Assembly (NCBI GenBank): GCA_003674045.1
Contig: PENC01000002.1
Coordinates: 1,054,001 to 1,118,000 of the forward strand
Source: Streptomyces griseocarneus
GTDB lineage: Bacteria > Actinomycetota > Actinomycetes > Streptomycetales > Streptomycetaceae
Direction of reading: 5' to 3'
DNA: 64,000 bases
Every line of letters begins with the position of its first letter. Position 1 is the first letter of the stretch. The notes beneath the pieces are model-generated. The model did no database searches, was not told the origin of the DNA, and worked only from the letters and a program-made list of their open reading frames with translations. Position numbers and translations under genes: made by a program. Below are positions 54,248 through 63,758 of the stretch, piece by piece.

Positions 54248-55238
54248 GATGGGAGCGGCGCGCTGGAGGACGGTGACGGCGACGGTCTGCGCGCTGCTGC
54301 CGCTCGGCCTCGGGCTCGGCGGGTGCGGGCTGACGAGCGGCTCCCCCATGGTCGACCACGTACGGCCCGGCTCGGTCGGCCAGGGCCTGCCGCTCAAGGG
54401 TGCCCGGCTGACCGTGGCGTCGAAGAACTTCAGCGAGAACATCGTCCTCGGCCAGATCATGGGCCTCGCCTTCAAGGCGGCGGGGGCGGACGTGCTCGAC
54501 CGCACCAACATCCAGGGCTCGATCGGCGCCCGCGAGGCGGTCAAGTCCGGTGACGCGGACGGGATGTACGAGTACACCGGCACCGCCTGGATCACCTATC
54601 TGGGTCACGACACACCGATCGCGGACCCGCACGCCCAGTGGCAGGCCGTGGCGGACGCGGACGTGCGGAACGGCCTCACCTGGCTGTCCCCTGCCGCCCT
54701 CAACAACACGTACGCGCTGGCACTCAACCGCGCGAACGAGAAGCGCTACGGGGTGCACACCCTCTCGGACGTGGCCCGCCTCTCGAAGCGCGACCCTGCC
54801 GCCGTGACGCTGTGCGTGGAGAGCGAGTTCGCCGCCCGCAACGACGGGCTGCCCGGCATGGCGAAGACGTACGGGATGTCCGTCCCGGCCCGCCGTGTGC
54901 AGAAGATGGACGGCGGCATCGTCTACACCCAGGTCTCGCGCGGCCACTCCTGCACGTTCGGCGAGGTCTTCACGACGGACGGCCGGATCAAGGCGATGAA
55001 CCTGGTGGTGCTCGACGACGATCTCGGCTTCTTCCCGAACTACAACGCGGCCCCGGAGATCAACAGCGAGGCGATCCGCAAGTACCCGGCGATCCGTGAG
55101 GTGCTGGACCCGATCACGGCACGCCTGACGAACGCCGTCGCCCGCACCCTGAACGCGAGGGTGGACGTGGACGGCGAGGACCCCCACGACGTGGCGAAGT
55201 CCTGGCTGATGGAGCAGGGGTTCATCCAGAGCGGGTGA
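54240..55238 (+). CDS. Osmoprotectant-binding lipoprotein (OpuBC-like)
   Basis: The 332-residue substrate-binding protein of the OpuAC/ProX fold has a signal peptide with lipobox LGLGGC (Cys about residue 29). It has the conserved KNFSENIVLGQIMGLAFKAAG segment and TNIQGSIGAREAVKSGDADGMYEYTGTAW, which forms the aromatic cage region. GTG 54240 or ATG 54249 may be used. It is the last gene of the operon and delivers betaine- or choline-like compounds to the two permeases. Confidence 0.9.
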   Translation: MTEMGAARWRTVTATVCALLPLGLGLGGCGLTSGSPMVDHVRPGSVGQGLPLKGARLTVASKNFSENIVLGQIMGLAFKAAGADVLDRTNIQGSIGAREAVKSGDADGMYEYTGTAWITYLGHDTPIADPHAQWQAVADADVRNGLTWLSPAALNNTYALALNRANEKRYGVHTLSDVARLSKRDPAAVTLCVESEFAARNDGLPGMAKTYGMSVPARRVQKMDGGIVYTQVSRGHSCTFGEVFTTDGRIKAMNLVVLDDDLGFFPNYNAAPEINSEAIRKYPAIREVLDPITARLTNAVARTLNARVDVDGEDPHDVAKSWLMEQGFIQSG

Positions 55239-55265
55239 GCGCGCCCGGGGTGGGGCGTGGGCGCA

Positions 55266-55361
55266 GCCCCGCCCTTCAGGGGCGCGGGGAACTGCGCGCG
55301 CAACCACACGCGGCCCGCAGACGCGAACGGACCGCAAGCCGCACCCCAGTAGGCGCACCCC
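55266..55361 (+). repeat. Dispersed Streptomyces repeat after the osmoprotectant operon
   Basis: The core is GGGGCGCGGGGAACTGCGCG and the end is CCCCAGTAGGCGCACCCC. It fills the space between the convergent binding-protein and Lon-domain protease genes. Confidence 0.82.
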
Positions 55362-55366
55362 GGAAA

Positions 55367-56161
55367 TCAGCAGGTAGGCACCTTGCCGTCCTGCCCCGAA
55401 GCCAGCGCCCTCAACGACGCGACCGCGTCGGAAAGCTTCTCCACCGGCACCAGCCGCAACCCCTTCGGCAGATTCGCGGAAGCGTCGCCGCATTCTCCCT
55501 GCGGCACGAGGAAGACCGTCGCCCCGTCCCGCCGGGCCGCCTGCGTCTTGAGCGGGACGCCGCCGACCGCCCCGACCGTCCCGTCGGGCTCGATCGTCCC
55601 CGTGCCCGCGATCGTGCGGCCGGCCGTGAGGTCGCCGCCGCGGCCGTCGCCGTCGAGCTTGTCGATGATGCCGAGGGTGAAGAGGAGACCGGCGCTCGGG
55701 CCGCCGATGTCGGCCAGGTTCAGGTCGACCTTGACCTGGTCGGGCGACTTGTGGAGGTAGCGGAGGGCCGCCTGGGACGCGGAGTCCTGCGACTTCTTCA
55801 TCTCGGCGACGTTGTGCTGCTCGATCTCCTTCTCGGAGTCGCCCACCGGGTAGACCGCGTCGCGCGGCATGACGGCGCGGTCCGTACGGAACCAGCCACT
55901 GATCACTTCGCTCAGGCTCACGTCCACCTTCGGCCCGGTGGCCACGATGGTGGTCATCCGCAGCTGGCCGCTGGTCCGCCTGATGTCGGCCCCGCCGATG
56001 GTGATGACTTCCTTGCCGTCGTCCGCGCCGAGCACGTTCACGGTCGTGCCCGGCTGCGCGATGGAGAACGGCAGCGGTACGAACGCGGCCACCGCGAGCA
56101 GGGCGACGAACGGGGCGGCGCAGACGGCCAGGGTGCGGGCACGGCGAGTCGGAGCTGGCAT
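55367..56161 (-). CDS. Membrane-anchored Lon-domain (S16) serine protease, YlbL-like
   Basis: The 264-residue protein has one N-terminal membrane helix (about 10-30) and a C-terminal Lon protease domain. The catalytic Ser-Lys dyad is S156 (GGPSAGLLF) and K205 (VPLKTQAA). The usual YlbL proteins carry a PDZ domain between the helix and the protease. Here only about 110 residues separate them and no PDZ pattern is seen, so it may be lost or strongly diverged. The enzyme would act outside the membrane. Confidence 0.83.
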   Translation of the reverse strand: MPAPTRRARTLAVCAAPFVALLAVAAFVPLPFSIAQPGTTVNVLGADDGKEVITIGGADIRRTSGQLRMTTIVATGPKVDVSLSEVISGWFRTDRAVMPRDAVYPVGDSEKEIEQHNVAEMKKSQDSASQAALRYLHKSPDQVKVDLNLADIGGPSAGLLFTLGIIDKLDGDGRGGDLTAGRTIAGTGTIEPDGTVGAVGGVPLKTQAARRDGATVFLVPQGECGDASANLPKGLRLVPVEKLSDAVASLRALASGQDGKVPTC

Positions 56162-56230
56162 GTGACCGAATCTAGTTCACGCGGGGGCACCGCCCCGGAC
56201 CCGCACCCGGCAAACGCGCCGGGGCGTAAC

Positions 56231-56872
56231 TCAGCGCAGCGCGTCCGCCACCTCCTTCGCCGCCTCCATGACGCGCGTCCCCACCCGGTCGGGGACGGAG
56301 TCCGAGAGCATGACGACGCCGACGCTGCCCTCGACGCCGAGTACGCCGAGCAGGGGTGCCGCGGCCCCGCTCGCCCCGGCCTCCAGCTCGCCGTGCGTCA
56401 GCGCGTACCCGGGGCTGTCGATCTCGCCCCGGCGGGCCGCGAGTATGGCCCGGCCCGCCGCGCCGCGGTCCAGGGGGTGTCGGAACCCGGCGCGGTAGGC
56501 CACGTGGTAATCGGTCCAGGTCGGCTCGACGACGGCGACCGCGAGCGCCTCGGTGCCGTCGACGAGCGTCAGATGGGCGGTCGCGCCGATGTCCTCGGCG
56601 AGCGCCCGCAGGGCGGGCAGCGCGGCCTCGCGCACAAGCGGGTGGACCTGGCGGCCCAGTCGCAGCACACCGAGGCCGACCCGTGCGCGGCCGCCGATGT
56701 CGCGGCGCACGAGGGCGTGCTGTTCCAGGGTGGCGAGCAGTCGATAGACCACCGTCCGGTTGACGCCGAGCCGGGTGGAGAGCTCGGTGACGGTCAGCCC
56801 GTGATCGGTGTCGGCGAGCAGTTTCAGGACCCGTAGTCCCCTGTCGAGCGTCTGCGAGGTTTCCGCGGTCAC
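56231..56872 (-). CDS. IclR-family transcriptional regulator
   Basis: The 213-residue regulator has an N-terminal winged helix (LDRGLRVLKLLADTDHGLTVTELSTRLGVNRTVVYRLLATLEQHALV) and the IclR effector domain. Length is a little short for the family (usually about 250). GTG 56872 was chosen because GGAGGAG lies 8 bp upstream. No catabolic gene is divergent from it, so its target is unknown. Confidence 0.85.
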   Translation of the reverse strand: MTAETSQTLDRGLRVLKLLADTDHGLTVTELSTRLGVNRTVVYRLLATLEQHALVRRDIGGRARVGLGVLRLGRQVHPLVREAALPALRALAEDIGATAHLTLVDGTEALAVAVVEPTWTDYHVAYRAGFRHPLDRGAAGRAILAARRGEIDSPGYALTHGELEAGASGAAAPLLGVLGVEGSVGVVMLSDSVPDRVGTRVMEAAKEVADALR

Positions 56873-57159
56873 GACGCCCCTCCTCCGATGAGTGGCGGCC
56901 CTTGTCGCGGTGGGGTTGCGTCGCCAGTCCCGTCCGGCAGCGCGCGAGGAGAGGCCGCCGGCCTTGGTCGCATGGCACCGGCTGCGCTCCGCGGCGGCGC
57001 TGCCACGGGGCGTGTGCGTGACCGGCACGGTAGCGCCGCCGGTCCGCTCAGCGGAAGAGTCTGCCCAACATCCGGGCGGTACGGATTCTTTTTATGAATA
57101 CCGGTGGGGGAATCCCACTATCCGGACGGTGCGGTGCTTTGTTGCGCCCGCTGCACGCC
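56873..57159. other. Intergenic region upstream of the IclR gene
   Basis: No gene or repeat was recognised between the IclR start and the dispersed repeat at 57160. A short AT-rich stretch near 57087-57100 (TTCTTTTTATGAATACC) is out of character for the window and could contain a promoter. Confidence 0.35.
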
Positions 57160-57390
57160 TACCGGGTTGCCTCTTGCGCTGCGCGCGCGACTGCGGGTGC
57201 GTGGGGGCTGGTCGCGCAGTTCCCCGCGCCCCTTAAGGCCGGGGCTTCGCCCCGGATCCCGTCCTCCCCCGTTTGTGGGCAGGCGTTCCGCACGGCTGGG
57301 GGCACCCCCGGACGGAGTCTGGGGGAGGGTGGGCACAAACGGACCACCGGCCGCACCCACCACAGGGGTCCGGGGGCGGAGCCCTCGGTG
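57160..57390 (-). repeat. Dispersed Streptomyces repeat with extended tail
   Basis: The inverted core GTCGCGCAGTTCCCCGCGCC is followed by GGGGCTTCGCCCCGGATCCC, then GGCGTTCCGCA, GGGCACAAACGGACCACCGG and GGGGGCGGAGCCC. The order is the same as at 39002-39202. It runs up to the helicase stop. Confidence 0.78.
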
Positions 57391-57396
57391 GGTTCC

Positions 57397-59187
57397 CTAC
57401 TTCATCCGGGTCGCCCATTCGCGGACTTTGCGGATGCGTTCGTTCAGCTGGCCCGCAGTGGCTTCGGCGGAGGGAGGACCGCCGCAGACGCGCCGAAGCT
57501 CCGTGTGGATGACGCCATGCGGCTTGCCGCTCTGATGGACGTACGCGCCGACGAGCGTGTTGAGCTGCTTGCGCAGCTCCAGGAGCTCCTTGTGGGTGAC
57601 GACCGGCCGCCGGTCGGCGGGCATCTCCAGGAGGTCGGCCTCCTCGTCCGGCTTCTTGCGGCTGTGCGCGATCTGCCGGGCCTGCCGCTTCTGGAGGAGC
57701 AGCTGCACCTGGTCGGGCTCCAGGAGGCCGGGGATGCCGAGGTAGTCCATCTCCTCCTCGCTGCCCGGGTGCGCCTGCATGCCGAACTCGGCGCTGTTGA
57801 AGAGGACGCGGTCGAAGACGGCGTCGGACTCCAGCGCCTCGAAGGGCAGCATGTCCTGCTCGCCGGTGTCCTCGTCCTGCTCCTTGTTCGCCTCGTCCAT
57901 CTCCTTCTCGGACTCGGCGTACGGATCCTCCTCCTCGCCCTCCTTCTTGGGCTTGTCGAGGACGTGGTCGCGCTCGGCCTCCATCTCGTTCGCGAAGGAG
58001 AGCAGCGTGGGGATGGTCGGCAGGAAGACGGACGCGGTCTCGCCGCGGCGCCGGGAGCGCACGAAGCGGCCGACGGCCTGGGCGAAGAACAGCGGGGTGG
58101 AGATCGTCGTGGCGTAGACGCCGACGGCGAGCCGGGGCACGTCGACGCCCTCGGACACCATGCGGACGGCGACCATCCATCGCGTGTCGCCCTGCGCGTA
58201 GTCGTCGATGCGCTGCGAGGCGCCGGAGTCGTCGGAGAGGACGACCGTGGCCCCCTCGCCGGTGATCTCGCGGAGCAGCTTGGCGTAGGCGCGGGCCGAG
58301 TCCTGGTCGGAGGCGATGACGAGGGCGCCCGCGTCGGGGATGGACTTGCGGACCTCGGTGAGCCGCTGGTCGGCGGCGCGCAGGACGTTCGGCATCCAGT
58401 CGCCGCGCGGGTCCAGGGCGGTGCGCCAGGCCTGCGAGATCGCGTCCTTGGTCATCGGCTCGCCGAGGCGGGCCTCCAGCTCGTCGCCCGCCTTGGTGCG
58501 CCAGCGCATGTTGCCGCTGTAGGAGAGGAAGATCACCGGGCGGACGACGTGGTCGGCGAGGGCGTTGCCGTAGCCGTAGGTGTAGTCGGCGGAGGAGCGG
58601 CGGATGCCGTCGTTGCCCTCTTCGTAGGTGACGAAGGGGATGGGGTTGGTGTCGGACCTGAAGGGTGTTCCGGTCAGGCACAGGCGCCGGGTGGCGGGCT
58701 CGAAGGCCTCCAGGCACGCCTCGCCCCAGGAGCGGGAGTCGCCGGCGTGGTGGATCTCGTCGAGGATGACGAGGGTCTTGCGCTGCTCGCAGCGGTTGCG
58801 GTGGAGCATGGGCCGTACGCCGACACCGGCGTAGGTGACGGCGACGCCGTGGTACTCGCGGCCGAGGGGGCCCGCGCTGTACTCGGGGTCGAGCTTGATG
58901 CCCACGCGGGCGGCGGCCTCCGCCCACTGCTTCTTCAGGTGCTCGGTGGGGGCGACGACGGTCACCTGCTGCACGACGTGGTGGTGCAGCAGCCACGAGG
59001 CGAGGGTCAGGGCGAAGGTGGTCTTTCCGGCGCCCGGGGTGGCGACGGCGAGGAAGTCGCGGGGCTGGGTCTGGACATACCTGTCCATGGCGCCCTGCTG
59101 CCATGCGCGCAGCTTGTTCGCGGTACCCCAGGGGGCCCTGCCGGGGAAGGCGGGCGAAAGGTGGTGATTGGCGGTGGTGGTAGTCAC
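57397..59187 (-). CDS. DEAD/DEAH-box (SF2) helicase
   Basis: The 596-residue helicase has motif I ATPGAGKTTFA, motif II DEIHH, motif III LTGTPFRSD, and in the second RecA domain MVSEGVDVPRL and QAVGRFVRSRR (motif VI). A strongly acidic insert follows (EGEEEDPYAESEKEMDEANKE), then a helical C-terminus. It resembles the RadD/XPB-like repair helicases, but no nuclease domain is present. GTG 59187 is preferred for a GGAG upstream; TTG 59226 would add 13 residues. Substrate and role are not established. Confidence 0.88.
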   Translation of the reverse strand: MTTTTANHHLSPAFPGRAPWGTANKLRAWQQGAMDRYVQTQPRDFLAVATPGAGKTTFALTLASWLLHHHVVQQVTVVAPTEHLKKQWAEAAARVGIKLDPEYSAGPLGREYHGVAVTYAGVGVRPMLHRNRCEQRKTLVILDEIHHAGDSRSWGEACLEAFEPATRRLCLTGTPFRSDTNPIPFVTYEEGNDGIRRSSADYTYGYGNALADHVVRPVIFLSYSGNMRWRTKAGDELEARLGEPMTKDAISQAWRTALDPRGDWMPNVLRAADQRLTEVRKSIPDAGALVIASDQDSARAYAKLLREITGEGATVVLSDDSGASQRIDDYAQGDTRWMVAVRMVSEGVDVPRLAVGVYATTISTPLFFAQAVGRFVRSRRRGETASVFLPTIPTLLSFANEMEAERDHVLDKPKKEGEEEDPYAESEKEMDEANKEQDEDTGEQDMLPFEALESDAVFDRVLFNSAEFGMQAHPGSEEEMDYLGIPGLLEPDQVQLLLQKRQARQIAHSRKKPDEEADLLEMPADRRPVVTHKELLELRKQLNTLVGAYVHQSGKPHGVIHTELRRVCGGPPSAEATAGQLNERIRKVREWATRMK

Positions 59188-59333
59188 GGTCTCCGTCGGC
59201 TGGTCGGCTGGCTCGGCGATCGGCAACCGCGTCAGCCTACCCGCGTCCCGTGCCTCGTTCGGGGACAGCGGCCCGGCCTCACCCGGGGGTGGGACTCAGC
59301 TCACACCCCCGTAAGGGCCCGGACATTCCGGGC

Positions 59334-60755
59334 TCAGGCGAGGTCGGCCCGCGGCTTGAGGCGTGTGGTGACGTAGGTGCCGACGAGGGCGGCCGCGGCC
59401 ATGGTGAGGAAGACCACGGCGAACGCGGAGGCGGGCGCGGCGGCCGAGGAGTCGTGGGCGGTCGTGCCGGAGCCGCCGCCCAGCGCGGCGAAGGCGGCGC
59501 CGCCGATGCCGACGAGCGTGATGTTGCCGAGCGCGTCGCTGATCTGGAGGGAGGCCGAGTTCGCGCCCTCCTCGCCGGGCCGGGAGAGCTTGAGCAGCAG
59601 CACGCTGCCGCCGGAGATCGTCAGGCCCATGCCGTAGCCGCCGACGATCCACGAGACGGCGACGATCCATACGGGCACGCCGTCGATCAGGACGGTGGGC
59701 ACCAGCAGGATCGCGACGGAGACCAGGGCGGTGCCGAGGCCCATGAGGCGCTCGCGGTGCGGCACCAGGCGGGAGCGGCTCTGGGTGAACGAGCCGAGCG
59801 TCCAGCTCAGGCCGCCGCCGGTGAGGGAGAGCCCGGCCATCGTGGCGGACAGGCCGCGGTCGCTCACGAGCATCAGCGGGATGAAGCTCTCGGAGCCGAG
59901 GAACGCGCCCGCCACGACGCCGCGCAGCAGGACCACGGACGGCAGGCCGCGCCCGGCCCGGAAGGTGCCCTTCGGCATCAGTCGTACGACGGCCGGGGCG
60001 AGCAGGGCGAGCCCGGCGGCCGCGGGGAGCAGGGCCGCCCAGCGCAGGTCCTGCCCGGCGTACTGGAGCAGCCCGGCCCCGGCGGCGACGGCGAGGGCGA
60101 GCAGGATGCGGCGGCGGTCCATGGCCGCGGTGCGCTCCCCGGCGGGCAGCTTGCGCAGCGCGGGGAGCATCACCAGGAGCGGCGGGATGATGAGCACGGG
60201 GATGGCCAGGAAGACCCAGCGCCAGCCGAGCTGCTCGGTGACGGTGCCCGCGGCGAGCGGGCCGACGATCACGGGGACGACCCAGGCGGCGGAGAAGGCG
60301 GCCATGACCGTGGGCCGCAGCCGCTCCGGGTAGGCACGCCCCACCAGGACGTACAGCGCGACGAGGACGAGCCCGCCGCCGATGCCCTGGACGCCGCGGC
60401 CCGCGACGAACATCCACATCCGCTGCGCGCTCCCGGAGACCACGAGCCCGGCGCCGAAGGCGGCGATCCCGGTGAACAGCGGGGCCAGCGGCCCCTTGCG
60501 GTCGCACCACTCCCCCGAGAGCGTCATCGCGAAGAGGCTCGCCGTGAAGAAGGCGGAGAAGGAGAAGGCGTAGAGCCCGATGCCGTCGAGGGCGCGCGCC
60601 GCGACGGGCATCGCGGTATTGACCGCGCTCGCCTCGAAGGCGATGAGGGAGACGACGGAGACGATGCCGAGCGTCAACGCCCGGTAGGAGCGGCCGAGTA
60701 CGCCCTGCCGGCTTTCCGGTACGCCACCGGTGGCTATGGATTCGAGAGCGGTCAT
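59334..60755 (-). CDS. MFS transporter, drug-efflux type
   Basis: The 473-residue major facilitator protein has 12-14 hydrophobic segments, the loop motif GEWCDRKGPLAP between helices 2 and 3, and GRGVQGIGGGLVLVALYVLVGRAYPERLRP in the following region. It probably exports small toxic compounds or metabolites by proton antiport. Its ATG is 60755. No regulator is adjacent. It converges on nothing; the helicase gene lies downstream on the same strand. Confidence 0.87.
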   Translation of the reverse strand: MTALESIATGGVPESRQGVLGRSYRALTLGIVSVVSLIAFEASAVNTAMPVAARALDGIGLYAFSFSAFFTASLFAMTLSGEWCDRKGPLAPLFTGIAAFGAGLVVSGSAQRMWMFVAGRGVQGIGGGLVLVALYVLVGRAYPERLRPTVMAAFSAAWVVPVIVGPLAAGTVTEQLGWRWVFLAIPVLIIPPLLVMLPALRKLPAGERTAAMDRRRILLALAVAAGAGLLQYAGQDLRWAALLPAAAGLALLAPAVVRLMPKGTFRAGRGLPSVVLLRGVVAGAFLGSESFIPLMLVSDRGLSATMAGLSLTGGGLSWTLGSFTQSRSRLVPHRERLMGLGTALVSVAILLVPTVLIDGVPVWIVAVSWIVGGYGMGLTISGGSVLLLKLSRPGEEGANSASLQISDALGNITLVGIGGAAFAALGGGSGTTAHDSSAAAPASAFAVVFLTMAAAALVGTYVTTRLKPRADLA

Positions 60756-60935
60756 GGCCTCAGCGTAAGAACCGAAACGTAGTTTGACCCCTGTCGGGAG
60801 AACCAGATCGGCCGGGACTTCGGTCCTAGGGGCACAGCGCCATCGGGACGAGGCGGGACTACGTCCGGGGTCCCGCGCACACGACGAAGGGGCCCGGCGA
60901 CGACCGCCGGACCCCGTACCGCCTCACCTGCGGGT

Positions 60936-62012
60936 TCACGTCGTGAGCAGCACTCCCCCGTACGACGCCCCCGCGATCACGACCCACGAGCACAGTCCGA
61001 GTGCCGCGACCCGCCCGCCGGTGCGGAAGAGCGTGGGCAGGTGGACGGCGCTGCCGAGGCCGAAGAGGGCGGCGGCGAGCAGCAGCTCCTGCGCGTGCTG
61101 GGCGAGGCCGAGCGCGCTGTCCGGCACCCATCCGGTGGTCCGCACGCCGACCATGGCGAGGAAGCCGAGGACGAAGAGCGGTACGAGCGGGGGCCGCTTG
61201 CCGGTGCCCGCCGCCTCGGGGTCGTGGGCGCGCCTGCGGCGGAGCGTGACCGCGACCGCGGCGACGAGCGGGGCGAGCAGGGCCACGCGCATCAGCTTGA
61301 CGAGGACGGCGTCGGTGAGCGCCTCGGGCCCGGCGGTCTGCGCGGTGGCGACGACCTGCCCGACGTCGTGCACGCCCGCCCCGACCCAGCGGCCGAACTG
61401 GGCGTCGTCCAGTCCGAGCGGGTGGTGGAGCAGCGGCAGTACGGCGATGGCGAGAGTGCCGCAGAGCGTGACCAGGGCCACGGACGTCGCGACGTCCTCC
61501 TCGTCGCTGCCCGACACCTCGCTGACGGCGCCGATCGCGGAGGCGCCGCAGATGGAGTAACCGGTGGCGATCAGCAGCGGCTGGTCGCCGCGCAGCCCGA
61601 GCCGCCGCCCGAGCCACAGCGTGCCGAAGAAGGTGGCCGCGACCACGGCGACGACCATGGCGGCCGTGGCCCAGCCGAGCCCGAGCACGTCGTCGAGGCC
61701 GAGCTTGAGCCCGAGCAGCACGACGCCGACGCGCATGAGCCGCTTGCCCGCGAGGGAGAGCCCGGGCCGGCAGGCGCCGCGTACCCAGGTCCGTACGCCG
61801 GGGGCGTGCGCGGCCGCGACGCCGAGCACGACGGAGGCGGTGAGCATGGGGACGGCGGGGACGAGCCGGTGGACCGCCCAGGCGAGGGCGACCCCGGCGG
61901 CGGCCATGGCGAGCCCGGGAATCCCGGGGTGCCAGGACTTCCTGGGGCCGGCCGCCGCCCGGGCAGTGGCCGACGGTGAAAGGGACGGTGACGAGGAGGG
62001 GAGCAGTGTCAT
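60936..62012 (-). CDS. Putative sulfate exporter family membrane protein (UPF0324/YeiH)
   Basis: The 358-residue protein has about ten helices. It matches the YeiH/UPF0324 family: GKRLMRVGVVLLGLKL, GYSICGASAIGAVSEVSGSDEEDVATSVALVTLCGTLAI and GVHDVGQVVATAQTAG. The family is annotated as sulfate or sulfonate exporters without firm proof. The start overlaps the cysteine dioxygenase stop by 4 bp (ATGA), so the two form one unit. That context suggests export of sulfite or sulfate made from cysteine. Confidence 0.88.
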   Translation of the reverse strand: MTLLPSSSPSLSPSATARAAAGPRKSWHPGIPGLAMAAAGVALAWAVHRLVPAVPMLTASVVLGVAAAHAPGVRTWVRGACRPGLSLAGKRLMRVGVVLLGLKLGLDDVLGLGWATAAMVVAVVAATFFGTLWLGRRLGLRGDQPLLIATGYSICGASAIGAVSEVSGSDEEDVATSVALVTLCGTLAIAVLPLLHHPLGLDDAQFGRWVGAGVHDVGQVVATAQTAGPEALTDAVLVKLMRVALLAPLVAAVAVTLRRRRAHDPEAAGTGKRPPLVPLFVLGFLAMVGVRTTGWVPDSALGLAQHAQELLLAAALFGLGSAVHLPTLFRTGGRVAALGLCSWVVIAGASYGGVLLTT

Positions 62013-62572
62013 CGGATTTCTTCGGCCGGGAGGTCGTAGACCCGGCGCACGCTGCTGCCGAGCCGGGAGACGTCCGCGCCGTAGACGTGGATCGAGATCG
62101 CGGTGGAGGAACAGGAGTTGCGTACGCGGTGGATGTCGCCGGGCGGGGCGAACCCGCAGACGTCGCCCTGGGCGTTGACGACGTCCTCGGTCGCGACGAG
62201 GCGAGCGGTGGTGCCGTCGGGGACGAGCCGGTAGCGGCGCTCGCTCTCGGTGCCCTCGTGGACTCCGGTGACACACCAGGAGACGTGGTCGTGGATGGCC
62301 GTCTGCTGGCCGGGAAGCCAGACGAGCGCGACGATCGAGAAACTCCCGTCGCGCTCGGCGTGCAGCAGGTGCTGCCGGTAGCGGTCGGGGTCGCCCTCGC
62401 GCTGCTCGGGGGTGAGCAGGTCGGAGGCACCGAGGTGGGCCGCGAGCCGTTCGCCGACGAGGTAGGCCGTCGTGTCGGGCGGCAGGCCACGGCCCACCGC
62501 CTCCCGTACGTCGACAACCAGCCGGGCGGTACGCGCGGTGGTGGCCGTGGGGGTTGCGGTGGGAGTGGTCAT
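62009..62572 (-). CDS. Cysteine dioxygenase family protein
   Basis: The 187-residue cupin oxidises cysteine to cysteine sulfinate with Fe(II). The iron site is seen in AIHDHVSWCVTGVHEG (two His) and GDIHRVRN (third His). The start is ATG 62572, with a Thr/Ala-rich first 20 residues. It is coupled to the sulfate-exporter gene, giving a plausible route from excess cysteine to exported sulfur oxyanion. Confidence 0.87.
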   Translation of the reverse strand: MTTPTATPTATTARTARLVVDVREAVGRGLPPDTTAYLVGERLAAHLGASDLLTPEQREGDPDRYRQHLLHAERDGSFSIVALVWLPGQQTAIHDHVSWCVTGVHEGTESERRYRLVPDGTTARLVATEDVVNAQGDVCGFAPPGDIHRVRNSCSSTAISIHVYGADVSRLGSSVRRVYDLPAEEIR

Positions 62573-62657
62573 GCCTTGAGCGTCGACGGCCGCTTCCCCT
62601 CGGTCCAACGACAGTTCGTTGACGGGAGTGCAGCGTGGGCTTATGGATGGGGCGAAT

Positions 62658-62753
62658 CGGGGCGCCCCGTAAGGGGCGCGGGGAACTGCGCGACGAGCCA
62701 CGACGAGCCCACAGCCGCACGCGCAGCGCAAGAGGCACCCCAATAGGCGCAAC
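62658..62753 (+). repeat. Dispersed Streptomyces repeat between LysR and cysteine dioxygenase genes
   Basis: The hairpin CGCCCCGTAAGGGGCG is followed by CGGGGAACTGCGCGACGAGC and ends in CACCCCAATAGGCGCAACC. It begins 86 bp upstream of the cysteine dioxygenase start and ends 11 bp from the LysR stop. Confidence 0.83.
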
Positions 62754-62764
62754 CAGGAGAACCG

Positions 62765-63670
62765 TCAGCACCCCACCCGTCGCCCGGCCACCGCCTTCAA
62801 CTCGTCGAGAACAAGAACCGTCGCCGGAATCCGCAGATGCTCCCGCAGCACATACGCCGAGACCTGCCGCCGCGAAGCAGGATCGAGAGCCCGCCCCGTG
62901 ATCTTGTCGTGCCGCAGAAACGACAAGACCAACCCCGGCATCATGGCCACGCCGAGCCCCTCGGCGACGAGGGACTGGACGACCAGGTTGTCGTCGGTGG
63001 TGAAGGCGATGTCCGGGGCGAAGCCGAGCTCGGCACACTCGTGCAGGAAGTTGGTGCGGCAGCGCAGACAGCCGGCGATCCACCGCTCCCCGGCCAGGTC
63101 GGCGAGCTTGACGGCCCGGCGGCGGGCGAGCGGGTGCCCCACGGGCATCAGCACCGTCAGCTGATCTTCCATCAGCGGTATCTCGACGACCTCGTCCGGG
63201 ATGTGTTCGTGCAGGCCCGGATAGGTGAAGGCGAGGGTGATGTCGCACTCGCCGCGCACCAGGCGGCGGATCGAGTCCGGCGGCTCGCCCTCCAGCAGCT
63301 CGACCCGTACGGCCGGATGCTCGGCGGCCAGCCCGGCGAGCGCCTCCGGCACGAGGGTGGCGCTGGCGCTGGGGAAGGCGCAGACGCGGACCCGCCCGGC
63401 GCGCAGCCTGGTCAGCGAGCTCATCTGCTGCTGGGCGGCGGTGAGGCTGTCGAGGATGGTCTCGGCGTGCCGGGTGAGCGCCTCCCCGGCCTCGGTCAGC
63501 CGCATCCGGCGGCCGACGCGGACGAAGAGCGGGGTGCCCACGGCCCGTTCGAGCGCCTTGATCTGCTGGGTGATCGCGGGCTGGGTGTAGCCGAGCATGC
63601 GGGCCGCCGCGGAGTACGACCCGGCCGTGACCACCGCGTGGAACGTCTTGAGGTGCCGGGTGTCGAACAC
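62765..63670 (-). CDS. LysR-family transcriptional regulator
   Basis: The 301-residue LysR regulator has an N-terminal winged helix (LKTFHAVVTAGSYSAAARMLGYTQPAITQQIKALERAVG) and a periplasmic-binding-like effector domain. It is divergent from the alpha/beta hydrolase at the window edge, with 88 bp between, which is the classic layout for control of that gene and of itself. The T-N11-A box could not be set with certainty. It might also affect the downstream cysteine dioxygenase gene. Confidence 0.9.
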   Translation of the reverse strand: MFDTRHLKTFHAVVTAGSYSAAARMLGYTQPAITQQIKALERAVGTPLFVRVGRRMRLTEAGEALTRHAETILDSLTAAQQQMSSLTRLRAGRVRVCAFPSASATLVPEALAGLAAEHPAVRVELLEGEPPDSIRRLVRGECDITLAFTYPGLHEHIPDEVVEIPLMEDQLTVLMPVGHPLARRRAVKLADLAGERWIAGCLRCRTNFLHECAELGFAPDIAFTTDDNLVVQSLVAEGLGVAMMPGLVLSFLRHDKITGRALDPASRRQVSAYVLREHLRIPATVLVLDELKAVAGRRVGC

Positions 63671-63758
63671 GCCGGAATCATAAGCGGAATTTGGGGTAGC
63701 GCGGGAGTGAGCGGGGAGTCTCTTCTGGATCGAGGAATCACTCGGGCAAAGTGCACTT

